Shown: positions 24,494 to 33,508, counted from the first letter of the stretch. The stretch: DNA of 64,000 nucleotides from Rhodothermales bacterium (GCA_028278205.1 JANQES010000083.1:34686-98685), one strand, 5' to 3'. The notes: generated by a model not told the origin, from the letters alone. A program made the numbers and translations.

Positions 24494-27400
24494 ATGGCGA
24501 TACGGACAGAAATCGATACTGCAGAACGGCAGGTTTTACGCACGCGGATGCACGAGCGGCGGTGGCTTTTGGCCGCCTCCGCCATCGTCTTGTGGGGCTT
24601 GCTGCTCACCTACAAAGCCAAAACCCGCGCCTTCGCCGACGTCCGCGCGTTGATCGACGAAAAAGAGATCGTCAACCTCGGCGCCCTCGAAAGCAGCCGC
24701 GACCTGATTCCGGTTTTTGCAGCTATTTATCCCGATCCCGAAGATCAAGAAGTCGCTGCGACGCATACCTATGCGCGGGTGCTCGACCGGCGCGCGGGCA
24801 GCCTGTTTTCCCAATCGCTGCCCAACGTCGGCCAGCTTAACACATCAGCGTTTGCGCTGCCGGCGTTCAAGGCCGAGGCGGGCGGGCCCCTGTTCGAAGA
24901 ACGCCTGACCGCCTCGCGCGCCCGGCTCGGTATGGATCCCGACGGGCTGCCCGTTCCGCCGGACACCACCGCCGGGAAATCGCTTGAGGCCGGCGGTCCT
25001 CATCAGATCACCGGCTGCGTCCTCACCAAAAACGGTCTGCCAATGCCCGGCGTGACGGTGGCGCTGCGGGGCAACCGCGTCGCGCAGACCGAGACGGGCG
25101 CCGATGGCTGTTATCGGTTCGGCGGGCTGGCCGAGGGCGATACCGTAGCCGTGCGCCCGGTGCGGCGGTATAATGCGTTTACCGGGCAAGCCGTCGTCAT
25201 CGCAGGGGGCGATGTGCAGCGCGATTTCAGGGCGAGCGAACATCGGGTGAATCTCGTCGGCGGGGCGGCGGCGTTGCAGAAATTGAAGCCCAAGCTCGTC
25301 GTGCGGTCGCCGGGGGCGTATGCGCGCGCGTTCTGGGTGCTGGTGCTGGTTTATCTGGCGGCCATCTATGGCGTGCATGTGTTCTGGTTTCGCCGCCGCT
25401 TCGGGGGCGATGCCGTGCTGCTGCCGATTGTGCATCTGCTGACGGGCCTGTCGCTGATGCTGATGTTCAGCCTACCCGATCCGCTGCGCGACATCATGCG
25501 GGCGCAGGGGTTCATCATCGGCGTGGTGGGCGGATGCCTGATGCTCGGCTTCGTCAGTCAGATCGATTTTCAGCAGAAGCTCTGGCGGCGGCAGCCGTTT
25601 CTGTGGCTGGGGCTCGGCGTGGCGGCGGCGGCGCTGCTCTACCTCTACGGCGCCGGCCCTACCGGCAGCGACGCCAAAGTCAACCTCTTCGTGCCCGTCA
25701 TCGGAAGCGTCCAGCCGGTCGAGTTGATCAAGCTGTGCCTGGTGCTTTTCCTGGCCGGCTACTTCGCCCGTAACTGGACGTTTTTGCGCGAACTCCGGCA
25801 ACGCCGGGGCCTGCCGCGTTTTCTTAAAAAGGTCGAAGTGCCGCGTATTCGAGACCTGATGCCGGTTGCCGGCGGCATCGCCGTGGCGCTGGCGACGTTT
25901 TATCTGTTGAAAGACATGGGACCGGCGCTGGTGGTCGGCTGCACGTTCCTGGTGCTCTACGGCATCGTGCGCAACCGATGGCTGGCCGTGGGGCTGGGCC
26001 TGCTGGTGCTGGTAGGCGGCTTCTGGTTCATCTATCGCTTCCAGGCCGTGCCGATGGTGGCCGGGCGTATCCAGATGCTGCTCTCGCCCTGGGACAACTT
26101 CGTCATCGGCGGCGAGCATCTGGCGCATGCTTACTGGGCGATGGCCACCGGCGGCGCGATGGGGCAGGGCCTCGGCATCGGCAGCCCCAACTACATCCCC
26201 ACCGCGCACACCGACATGATCTTGCCGGCCCTCGGCGAAGAGTTAGGTTTGTTGGGATTGCTGGCGATTTTTGCCCTCTACGCCGTTTTGCTCTACCGCG
26301 CGCTTCAGATTTCGCTACGCGCCGGGGGGATGTACAGCCTGTTTCTGGGCCTGGGCGTGGCGCTCGTGCTGCTGTTCCAGATCCTGCTCATCGGCGGCGG
26401 GGCCTTCGGGCTGATGCCGCTCTCCGGCGTGGTGACGCCGTTTCTGAGCTTCGGTAAATCGTCGATGGCCGTCAACGGCATCCTCGTGGGGATGTTGCTG
26501 AGCATTTCGGCGAGGCCGAGCACGGCGGTGCAAGACGAGGCGCAGCAGCACGGTTTCCGGCGTCCGGTGCGCTATCTGATGGCGGCGACGTTCGCGCTGA
26601 TGGGCGTCATCGTGCTCAAAGCCACCTACGTGCAAGCCGTCATGGCCGACGACTGGTCGATCCGCCCGGCGCTGATGCTTCGCGGCAGCGGCGAGCGCGC
26701 CTACACCTACAACCCGCGCATCTACGACGCCCGCCGCAGCATCACACGCGGCGCCATCTACGACCGCAACGGCATCCCCCTGGCTACCAGCCGCTGGGAC
26801 GAACTCGAAGCCGCCCGCGACACCTACACCGCTCTCAACGTCGATCTCAACGATCTCGACCGGACGCACCTGCGCTATTATCCCTTCGGCGCGCTGACGT
26901 TTTACCTGCTGGGCGACATCCGCACGCGCGTCAAGTGGGGCGCCGTCAATAGTCTCTATGCCGAGCATGCCTACCTCTCGCACCTTCGCGGCTACAATAA
27001 CTATCCGCAGCCGGTCGAGAAACAGAAAGTCAAACACGGCCGGACCGAGCCTATCGTCCGGTATAATTATGCCGAACTGCTGCCGCTCGTCCGCCACGGC
27101 ACCGAGGATCCGGCGTCGCGGGTGCTTCTGGGGCGGGATCGCAATCTCCAACTGACCATCGACGCGCGCCTGCAACACCGCGTGGCGCAGATCATGAAGG
27201 CGTTGGCGCCGGAAGGCAAGACCGCCTCCGCCGTTGTCCTCGACGCGGCGCTGGGCGATGTGCTGGCCTCGGTCACGGTGCCTTTGCCGGAGGCGGCGTT
27301 CACCGATCCGGCGGCGGCTCATGGGGATAAAAATGTTTTTGACCGGGGCTTCGGCCACGGCGCCAAGCCGCCCGGCTCGGTCTCGAAGCTCATCACGGCC

Positions 27401-28264
27401 ATGGCTGCGCTCAACAAAAGTTCAGAGGTGGCGACGTGGACGTACTCCGTGCGGGCCTCGGATCGCTATGCGCGGCGCGGCGAGCCTACGGGCCGGGTGA
27501 CCATGGAACGCGCCATCGTCGGGTCGTCGAACGTTTATTTTGCGGCGCTGGCGCGCGAAGTCATCGGGGCCGATACGTTGTTGCAGACGCTGGAGACGTT
27601 CGGGTTTCGGGTAGGCGGCCCGTCGCTCGACTGGCGAGAGCGGATCGCGTTGTTGGAGGCGCCGGACAACGTGCGGCAGGCCGGCTTCGGGCAGGGTCCG
27701 GTGACGGCGAGCCCGTTGCAGGTGGCGCGTCTGGCGGCTACCATCGCCAACCGGGGCTTGCGGCCCGAAGTGCGCTGGGTTCAGGATCCGAATGAGCCCT
27801 TCACGCCGGGCGAATATGTGATGCTTCCGCGCCATGCCGGGCTGCTCGCCGGCTATATGCGCGGGGTCGTCACACACCGCGAGGGGACGGCCAAGAAGCT
27901 CCGTACGGCAACCGTTCCCATCGCCGGCAAGACGGGCACGGCGGAGGAGGTGCAGTACGTCGAACGCAACGGGCAGCGGGTGCGGACGCGCGCCAACCAC
28001 GCCTGGTTCGCCGGGTTTGCGCCCTATCAGGAGCCCGACGCGGAGGATGGGATCCCGAAGATTGCCATCGCCGTTCTTGTGGAAAACGGCGGTTCCGGCG
28101 GCAGCGTAGCCGCGCCTATTGCCGGCGCCATCGTCGAAGCCGCCCTCGAACTCGGCCTCATCGACGGCCCGCCTCCGGCAGACGTGGCGCAGCCTGACCA
28201 TCCCCCAACCAACCAACCCCAACCCAACGCCCCGCCCTTCGAAATCCGCTGGATAAGTAACTAA
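24494..28264 (+). CDS. Single-chain SEDS (RodA/FtsW) - penicillin-binding protein fusion
   Basis: This 1256-residue protein joins a peptidoglycan glycosyltransferase and a transpeptidase. After a TM near 24-42 comes a periplasmic segment with a carboxypeptidase-regulatory/CNA-B-like beta-sandwich (about 170-245). Then a multi-TM SEDS domain (about 285-700) has HTDMILPALGEELG, with the likely catalytic Asp574, and a C-terminal VVTPFLSFGKSS. One more TM (about 710) leads into a PBP2-type module with dimerisation-region ARRSITRGAIYDRNG and the transpeptidase motifs S962-V-S-K965, S1011-S-N1013 and K1146-T-G1148. RodA and PBP2 are normally two proteins; here the partnership is fixed. All catalytic motifs are intact. 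The neighbours are PP2C and FHA genes. Confidence 0.93.
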   Translation: MAIRTEIDTAERQVLRTRMHERRWLLAASAIVLWGLLLTYKAKTRAFADVRALIDEKEIVNLGALESSRDLIPVFAAIYPDPEDQEVAATHTYARVLDRRAGSLFSQSLPNVGQLNTSAFALPAFKAEAGGPLFEERLTASRARLGMDPDGLPVPPDTTAGKSLEAGGPHQITGCVLTKNGLPMPGVTVALRGNRVAQTETGADGCYRFGGLAEGDTVAVRPVRRYNAFTGQAVVIAGGDVQRDFRASEHRVNLVGGAAALQKLKPKLVVRSPGAYARAFWVLVLVYLAAIYGVHVFWFRRRFGGDAVLLPIVHLLTGLSLMLMFSLPDPLRDIMRAQGFIIGVVGGCLMLGFVSQIDFQQKLWRRQPFLWLGLGVAAAALLYLYGAGPTGSDAKVNLFVPVIGSVQPVELIKLCLVLFLAGYFARNWTFLRELRQRRGLPRFLKKVEVPRIRDLMPVAGGIAVALATFYLLKDMGPALVVGCTFLVLYGIVRNRWLAVGLGLLVLVGGFWFIYRFQAVPMVAGRIQMLLSPWDNFVIGGEHLAHAYWAMATGGAMGQGLGIGSPNYIPTAHTDMILPALGEELGLLGLLAIFALYAVLLYRALQISLRAGGMYSLFLGLGVALVLLFQILLIGGGAFGLMPLSGVVTPFLSFGKSSMAVNGILVGMLLSISARPSTAVQDEAQQHGFRRPVRYLMAATFALMGVIVLKATYVQAVMADDWSIRPALMLRGSGERAYTYNPRIYDARRSITRGAIYDRNGIPLATSRWDELEAARDTYTALNVDLNDLDRTHLRYYPFGALTFYLLGDIRTRVKWGAVNSLYAEHAYLSHLRGYNNYPQPVEKQKVKHGRTEPIVRYNYAELLPLVRHGTEDPASRVLLGRDRNLQLTIDARLQHRVAQIMKALAPEGKTASAVVLDAALGDVLASVTVPLPEAAFTDPAAAHGDKNVFDRGFGHGAKPPGSVSKLITAMAALNKSSEVATWTYSVRASDRYARRGEPTGRVTMERAIVGSSNVYFAALAREVIGADTLLQTLETFGFRVGGPSLDWRERIALLEAPDNVRQAGFGQGPVTASPLQVARLAATIANRGLRPEVRWVQDPNEPFTPGEYVMLPRHAGLLAGYMRGVVTHREGTAKKLRTATVPIAGKTGTAEEVQYVERNGQRVRTRANHAWFAGFAPYQEPDAEDGIPKIAIAVLVENGGSGGSVAAPIAGAIVEAALELGLIDGPPPADVAQPDHPPTNQPQPNAPPFEIRWISN

Positions 28265-28294
28265 CAGGGGATTGACGGCGGCTTTGCCTTTGAC

Positions 28295-28364
28295 GTGTTG
28301 TAGTGTTTAAGTTTATTTAAATCAGACAACTAAAACACTCAAACACCATAACACTAAAACACTA
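28295..28364. repeat. GTGTTTT word hairpin, copy 1
   Basis: The left arm is GTGTTGTA/GTGTTTAA units and the right arm AACACT/AACACC units, with an 8-nt period. It lies between the RodA-PBP and HEPN-FHA genes and leaves about 25 nt before the latter's start. Confidence 0.8.
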
Positions 28365-28390
28365 GAAAACGAAATAAACCCACCGCTACC

Positions 28391-29701
28391 GTGCCGGCAC
28401 AAACAACCAACCGGGCGCTCGTAGGCGATGCCCTCGATATGCTTTTCGAGGTGTTGATGCCGTACGTCGAACGCGAGATGCGCGCCGTCTATCGTGATCG
28501 ATGGATGCGGGAGGCGCAGGATATCTTGCACGACAAGCCGCTGAGCCGGTGGGACACCAGCGACCTGCTTTCGCTGATCTATCACAAGTTTTTCCACGTC
28601 TTCAACGACCTCGGGCACGAAGGACGGAGCTGGGTGAGCCTGCTCAAAGAAGTTCGTAAAAAATGGGCGCACCAGGGCACGCTTTCGCTGCACGACACGC
28701 GCCGCGCGCTCGAAAACGCGAGCCTGTTGCTCCGGGCCGTCGGCGCTTACGACGAGGCCGGGAAACTGGAGCCTCGCATCAAAAACCTGATGCGGCTCGA
28801 ACTCGAACAAGAGATCGAGCCGGAGGCCACGGCACCGCTGATCAACGGCACGCCGGAGCCGCTTCCAGAACCGGCTTTGCGCGGCGACGGCGCGGGTGGG
28901 CCGGAGCGCGCCCGGCTCTTCGGCAAGGGCCTGCGCCGCGTCCGCAGTCTCTTGCAAAAAGCTCCTGTTGAACCGCTCGAACTGCGCCGCGACCTCCTCG
29001 ACGCCGTCGAGCGGGCTGCCGAGCCGCACAAAAAACACTTCACTTTCAACCGCCTGCTCATCCACATCCTGGCCGAGAACGAGCAGGTCCGGCTGCTCTA
29101 CGAGTCGGCGCTCGATGGGCCGGGCGAGCCGTTTCGCGAAGCCGTCTTGCGCCGCCTCGCCGACGCCCGCATCGCCGTCCACGGCAGCCTCAACGTCAGT
29201 TGGAAGTTCCATCGCACGCTGCCGCAGCGCCTGGTCGATCAATTCAAAGGCCGGGCGATCTACGTCGAATTACACCGGCGCAAAGCCTCGACGACGGCCA
29301 CGCTGACGGTGATGCAGGGCAAGGCCAAACGCAATCAATACACCATCAAAAGCGGGCGCACCGTCACGCTCGGACGCCTGGCCGAAGTCATCGACAACAA
29401 GGGCCGCCTGGTGCGCCGCAACACCATCGCATTTCAGGATTACGAAGACGAGCGGCTCAGCGAGGCGCAGGAGCAAATCCACCGGACCATCTCGCGCGCC
29501 CACGCCAGCATCCGCTACGACGAAGCCGACGCCGTCTTCCGCCTCTACGACGACCAGAGCACCTGGGGCACCTCGGTTGTGCGCGAAGACTACGAGATGC
29601 CCATTCAAGTCAAAAAACAACATCCCGTCCCCCTTCAAGACGGCGACCTGATCTACGTCGGCAAAGCCTGCGTCCGCTTTACGATGGGGCGACGGCGATA
29701 G
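28391..29701 (+). CDS. HEPN (Swt1-type) - FHA domain protein
   Basis: In this 436-residue protein, residues about 8-118 match the Swt1-type HEPN domain (LVGDALDMLFEVLMPYVE, RSWVSLLKEVRKKWAHQG). The HEPN catalytic pattern R-x4-H is present as RKKWAH. The middle (about 200-300) resembles the DUF3662-like region of the upstream FHA protein, and the C-terminus is an FHA domain (VTLGRLAE, TISRAHASIRY, STWGTSV). A GTG at 28391 is used because no upstream ATG is available. A HEPN fold coupled to a phosphothreonine reader could be a phospho-controlled RNase or only an interaction module. It ends the FHA/PP2C/RodA-PBP series and faces the TIR/AAA unit. Confidence 0.8.
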   Translation: MPAQTTNRALVGDALDMLFEVLMPYVEREMRAVYRDRWMREAQDILHDKPLSRWDTSDLLSLIYHKFFHVFNDLGHEGRSWVSLLKEVRKKWAHQGTLSLHDTRRALENASLLLRAVGAYDEAGKLEPRIKNLMRLELEQEIEPEATAPLINGTPEPLPEPALRGDGAGGPERARLFGKGLRRVRSLLQKAPVEPLELRRDLLDAVERAAEPHKKHFTFNRLLIHILAENEQVRLLYESALDGPGEPFREAVLRRLADARIAVHGSLNVSWKFHRTLPQRLVDQFKGRAIYVELHRRKASTTATLTVMQGKAKRNQYTIKSGRTVTLGRLAEVIDNKGRLVRRNTIAFQDYEDERLSEAQEQIHRTISRAHASIRYDEADAVFRLYDDQSTWGTSVVREDYEMPIQVKKQHPVPLQDGDLIYVGKACVRFTMGRRR

Positions 29702-29704
29702 TTC

Positions 29705-29773
29705 TCGTGTTATAGTGTTCCAGTGCTGTAGTATTAAAGTTCTTTTTGATCCAATACCATTCAAATACTGAAC
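29705..29773. repeat. GTGTTTT word hairpin, copy 2 (degenerate)
   Basis: The left arm is GTGTTATA/GTGTTCCA/GTGCTGTA units and the right arm is a weak complement, with an 8-nt period. It lies between the convergent HEPN-FHA and AAA-SLT genes. Confidence 0.65.
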
Positions 29774-29821
29774 TCATCGCCGAATCAATCCACTCGGAAA
29801 CACTACGGTGCTCTCGTTATC
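29774..29821 (-). pseudogene. Remnant of an M28-peptidase/FnIII C-terminal tail
   Basis: Read on the minus strand these 48 bases give D-NESTVVFPSGLIRR-stop. The M28 peptidase at 36692-38080 ends NESVVVFPGGLIRR-stop, so the two share almost the whole tail. The remnant is in frame with, and directly after, the stop of the AAA-SLT gene. It could be the end of a lost peptidase gene or of an earlier, longer AAA-SLT protein. Confidence 0.6.
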
Positions 29822-29839
29822 GTCCAGGCTATCAGCCCG

Positions 29840-31972
29840 CTATTCAGCCTTTCCCTGCGATGCCTCTAGATACGGTTTGAGGGGATTATCAAAATCGAAG
29901 CCGTAGCGGCGCGGGTCTTCTCCAATGACTGCGGCGGCGAAGATCTTCAGCACGTACTCCTTCGTCTGATCGGGCATCTGCTCTTCGAACTGCGTCAGGA
30001 AGTTCCAGTACGTTCGGGCACGTAGTGTCTCTGGCGTATCGGCCACATCAATGTTCTCCAGACCGCTGAGTTGATTCAATTGCCTGAAGACCCTGTGCTC
30101 GCCCCAGTTGTAGGAGGCCATCGCCAAAAGCCCCGAGGCCTGCGTCATCGTCACGTAGATCTCCTGAAAATACTCGGCTATCGCCACCGTCGACTTCTCG
30201 AAGTCATGCCGCTCATCTTCCGGCACCACCACGGCGGCATTCTGGTTGAGTTCGGGCACGAACAGGCCGTAGCGCCGCGCCGTCTCCGGAATGAACTGCC
30301 ACATGCCCTTGGCTCGGCCAAACATGGGATGCACAAACCAGCCGGTAGCTTCGATGTCGAAGTTGCTCTCCTGGAGGGCCAGGTAGATGAACTGGGGCGG
30401 CAGGCCGTGGTCCTGAAACGTGCGGACGATGAACTCGATATAGTTGTTGTCCTGAGCACGCCTGATGGAGGTCTGGAAGGTGCTCCGTCCACGGTGCGTC
30501 AACCATGTCTCACGAATGTAGCGTTTGACTTCGGCGACGAAGGAGGCAGGCATGTCTACCTGGCTCTCGTTGAAGATGCGGGCGATGTCGTAGATGTGTT
30601 GTTCTTCTTCGGTGAGGCGCCGGTAGATGCCCAGTTCTTCGACGAGGCCGTCGTAGCGGCGGGCGCTCTCGTCGCGGGCGGTCTGGATCTGGGCGAGGCG
30701 TTCTCGTAGCGAGTCGTTTTCCGATTCGTCCAGTTCCAGGAGGAGTTGGGCAATCGTGAGATCCTGCTGCTTTTTCTCGTAGAACATGTCGGTCACAGTG
30801 CGCCGCAGGGCTTCATTTTGCTTCTGTTGAACCACGGCGTAGCCGAGGGCAATGATGAGCAGGATCATCACAGAAGAGGTGCTATAAACAACCAGTTTAT
30901 AGGTATATCTCGGCGTATGCTCCTGTACCCACTTCCGGTCGAAAATACGCGCGTAAATGCGATTACGGGGAGCAAGCCGTTTGTTCTCTGCTCGAACGAT
31001 GCCGGCCAGCCGGAGCCGGTTTTGGATCGGAGACTTTTCATCGACCGGAACCTGCTGGCCCGTTAACACTTGTTGATACGTTTTTAGCGTTTTGCGGACA
31101 GGGATGGTTGTATCTAGTAAATAATCCTGAATAAATTTCAGATGGGTATCTTGCTCAATCTTTCGGTCGAGATAATCATGCTGGACGGCTTCATCGATTC
31201 GTTCTGCTGTCCGTTCTTCTTCCGGCCACGCGGCGGCCTCGGCAGCCAGCTTCTGCACGAGAAGCGGTTGGCCGTTGGTCCAGTAGAAAATGCGATCCAC
31301 CAGGGCATCGCTTTCCGGTCCAAGCACCTTCGTGAACGGTTCTGTAGCGGTTCGGTCGAAGTCGGTGAGCGCAATCTCTTTGCCGATGTTGAACGGCGTG
31401 CGCGAACGATCCTGGATAAACGAGGACGCTGTCGTGACGCCAAAAAGTGCAAAGGTCAGGCGTTGCAGGGTCGGATTGGTTGAGCGGGCATTATAAAGCG
31501 CGCGCAGCGTGGTGAAGAAGTCGTCTGAGAAGGGCAACCCCAGCACCGAATCGATCTCGTCGAAGAAAAGCACTACCTGACCGGAGCATGCGGCCAGCAC
31601 CACGTCTTCGAGGTACTTCGAGAATCGCTGGGTGGGGCCGAGGCGTTGATGCGCCTCCCACCACGCCGTCGAATCGGTTTCCAACGGCAGCGATCGCTCG
31701 ACCTGATAGAGTACGTCGCCGAACCACTGGTCTGCGTCTTGTTGGTTGCCCAGCGCCTGGAAGTCCACGATACCGGCTTGCACGCCGTGCACCTTGAGCC
31801 GTCTGCGCGTATGCACCATCAGGCTAGACTTGCCCGTTTGCCGGGGCGCCAGCACCAGGCAGAGGTCGCCTTTCTCCAGGGCGGTCAGCAAGGCCCTGTC
31901 GGCCGGTCGTTCGATATAGCTGGGCGCGTTTTCGCTCAGCGTACCGCCTACCTGGAAGAAGTCGTTGGGCAT
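29840..31972 (-). CDS. AAA ATPase - TM - lytic transglycosylase fusion
   Basis: In this 710-residue protein, residues 15-290 form an AAA-like (AAA_35 type) P-loop NTPase: Walker A APRQTGKSS (42-50), Walker B VVLFFDEID (133-141). A winged-helix-like region (about 290-350), one TM helix (359-381) and a coiled coil (385-455) follow. The C-terminus (about 500-650) is an SLT-type transglycosylase with catalytic Glu535 in YLALQESNFD, then AKGMWQFIPETARRYGL and MASYNWGEH. The ATPase would lie in the cytoplasm and the wall-cutting domain in the periplasm. It is 6 nt downstream of the TIR-AAA gene and so co-translated. The predicted logic is a cytoplasmic signal driving cell-wall damage or remodelling. 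I know of no characterised protein with this order. Confidence 0.88.
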   Translation of the reverse strand: MPNDFFQVGGTLSENAPSYIERPADRALLTALEKGDLCLVLAPRQTGKSSLMVHTRRRLKVHGVQAGIVDFQALGNQQDADQWFGDVLYQVERSLPLETDSTAWWEAHQRLGPTQRFSKYLEDVVLAACSGQVVLFFDEIDSVLGLPFSDDFFTTLRALYNARSTNPTLQRLTFALFGVTTASSFIQDRSRTPFNIGKEIALTDFDRTATEPFTKVLGPESDALVDRIFYWTNGQPLLVQKLAAEAAAWPEEERTAERIDEAVQHDYLDRKIEQDTHLKFIQDYLLDTTIPVRKTLKTYQQVLTGQQVPVDEKSPIQNRLRLAGIVRAENKRLAPRNRIYARIFDRKWVQEHTPRYTYKLVVYSTSSVMILLIIALGYAVVQQKQNEALRRTVTDMFYEKKQQDLTIAQLLLELDESENDSLRERLAQIQTARDESARRYDGLVEELGIYRRLTEEEQHIYDIARIFNESQVDMPASFVAEVKRYIRETWLTHRGRSTFQTSIRRAQDNNYIEFIVRTFQDHGLPPQFIYLALQESNFDIEATGWFVHPMFGRAKGMWQFIPETARRYGLFVPELNQNAAVVVPEDERHDFEKSTVAIAEYFQEIYVTMTQASGLLAMASYNWGEHRVFRQLNQLSGLENIDVADTPETLRARTYWNFLTQFEEQMPDQTKEYVLKIFAAAVIGEDPRRYGFDFDNPLKPYLEASQGKAE

Positions 31973-31978
31973 GGTTGG

Positions 31979-33508
31979 TTATCTGAGTTCCTTGCTGAAA
32001 AAGTCGGCATAGAGCCGGCCCAGTGGGACGACCTTCAGGTCGGCATTCCGGCGTACCAGGCCCGCTGCCTCCAGGCGCCCGGCGATTCGGACATCCTCGC
32101 AGCCTTGCCCGTCCGTAATGCGTTGCATGGCTTTAAACAACGCCTCTTCTTTCTGAAACTGCAAGAGATAGCGATGCAAGTGTTCTCGGAAGACGCCTCC
32201 TCCGGCCGTCTCAGCGTTGAAGAGCTGATCGCGTGATCCAGGGTTGCGGGCCAGGTGATAGGCGATCACGTGCACCAGATAAGGACGCCCGCCCGTATAA
32301 TCCACAATGCGGTTGAGCGTAGGGCGATCTAGCGTCAATCCATGGTGAATCGTGAGGTTTTCCACCTCTTTGGGTGTGAAGGCGCCCACATTGACGCGCA
32401 ACCCAATGTTGAAGGGCGATTGGGTGAGATCCTCGATGAAAAAACTCGGTTCTGACGAGGTAGCCAGTAGCCAGCGCACCTTTTTCCAGGCTGGATCGAA
32501 GGCGCCTCGGTTATAAAAGGCTCGGACGGACGCAAAATACTCAGACTTGATTGGGGCGTTGAAGATGCGGTCTACTTCATCCAGACAAATTAACAGCGGA
32601 GCGTCTGTGTCTGCAAAGACGAAGTGATCCAGAAAACGCGTGAAATTTCGGTCGTAGCTGGCCTTTTCCTTCCAGCATTCCTCGTCCCAATCGTCCAACC
32701 AGAGTTGATCGGCGAGATGGTTCGCGATGGCACACCAGATCGTGTCGAGCGATTGTAAATCGTGGTCGCGGAGGGCCTGGAAATCGAAAAAGGTAGCCCG
32801 AAGAGCCGGAGAAGACTGGCGCATCGATGCAAAGGCCCGCATAATCAGAGACGTTTTGCCGGTTTGCCGGGGGCCGCGGACGGTCACCATGGCGCGACTT
32901 CTGCTGACGGTGTTGAGCACGTCCTCGTCGGCCTGGCGTTTTACATAGAAGCGCGAATCGACATCCAGGGCGCCGCCGGGGATGATGAGGTTGCGGGGAT
33001 CAACCTGGGGTTGAGGGGCTTCCTGTCGAATGCTGCCGGTCTGGGGCGTCTCCTGGATTTCGGTCGTCCATCCATTCCCGTCAGCCAGGATGTCCAGGAG
33101 TTGTCTCACGAGCGGGGCGGTGTCTTCGTCTCCATTCCAACGCTCTTGTTGGATCGAGCGCAGCGAGGCCGAGAGATTATAGGGTAGGGGTTCTGTAAAG
33201 GGAAAACGAACGCGTAGAGGCAGAATGATAGGAACTCCATTATGCTGCTGCGCAAGCTCCTTAGCCGTTAAAACCTCCTCCACCACCATCTCACTGTTTG
33301 CGGCCTCCCGCGAGAGGAGCAGCAGCAGGAAATCCGTTCTTTCCAGTGCCTCCCGGATGCGTTTCACCCAATCGGTCCCCCACCGGATGCCCGAGTCGAT
33401 GAATACCTCATGTCCCGCTTTCTCTAACGCCCCGGCGAACGTGTGGGCAAGGGCACGGTCTGGTTCCTGGTGGCGGTAGCTGATGAAAACACGAACGGAA
33501 CGAGCCAT
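31979..33508 (-). CDS. TIR - AAA ATPase protein
   Basis: In this 509-residue protein, residues 3-140 are a TIR domain (VRVFISYRHQ, GHEVFIDSGIRWGTDWVKRI, NSEMVVEEV), with Glu78 at the position of the catalytic Glu of NAD-cleaving TIRs. A linker leads to an AAA_35-like NTPase (about 185-420): P-loop GPRQTGKTS (212-220), Walker B LLICLDEVD (305-313). A winged-helix-like C-terminus follows. Its NTPase is clearly related to that of the following gene. It is the first gene of a two-gene unit. TIR effectors in bacterial immunity deplete NAD or make signalling nucleotides; here that is inferred from family and context only. Confidence 0.88.
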   Translation of the reverse strand: MARSVRVFISYRHQEPDRALAHTFAGALEKAGHEVFIDSGIRWGTDWVKRIREALERTDFLLLLLSREAANSEMVVEEVLTAKELAQQHNGVPIILPLRVRFPFTEPLPYNLSASLRSIQQERWNGDEDTAPLVRQLLDILADGNGWTTEIQETPQTGSIRQEAPQPQVDPRNLIIPGGALDVDSRFYVKRQADEDVLNTVSRSRAMVTVRGPRQTGKTSLIMRAFASMRQSSPALRATFFDFQALRDHDLQSLDTIWCAIANHLADQLWLDDWDEECWKEKASYDRNFTRFLDHFVFADTDAPLLICLDEVDRIFNAPIKSEYFASVRAFYNRGAFDPAWKKVRWLLATSSEPSFFIEDLTQSPFNIGLRVNVGAFTPKEVENLTIHHGLTLDRPTLNRIVDYTGGRPYLVHVIAYHLARNPGSRDQLFNAETAGGGVFREHLHRYLLQFQKEEALFKAMQRITDGQGCEDVRIAGRLEAAGLVRRNADLKVVPLGRLYADFFSKELR

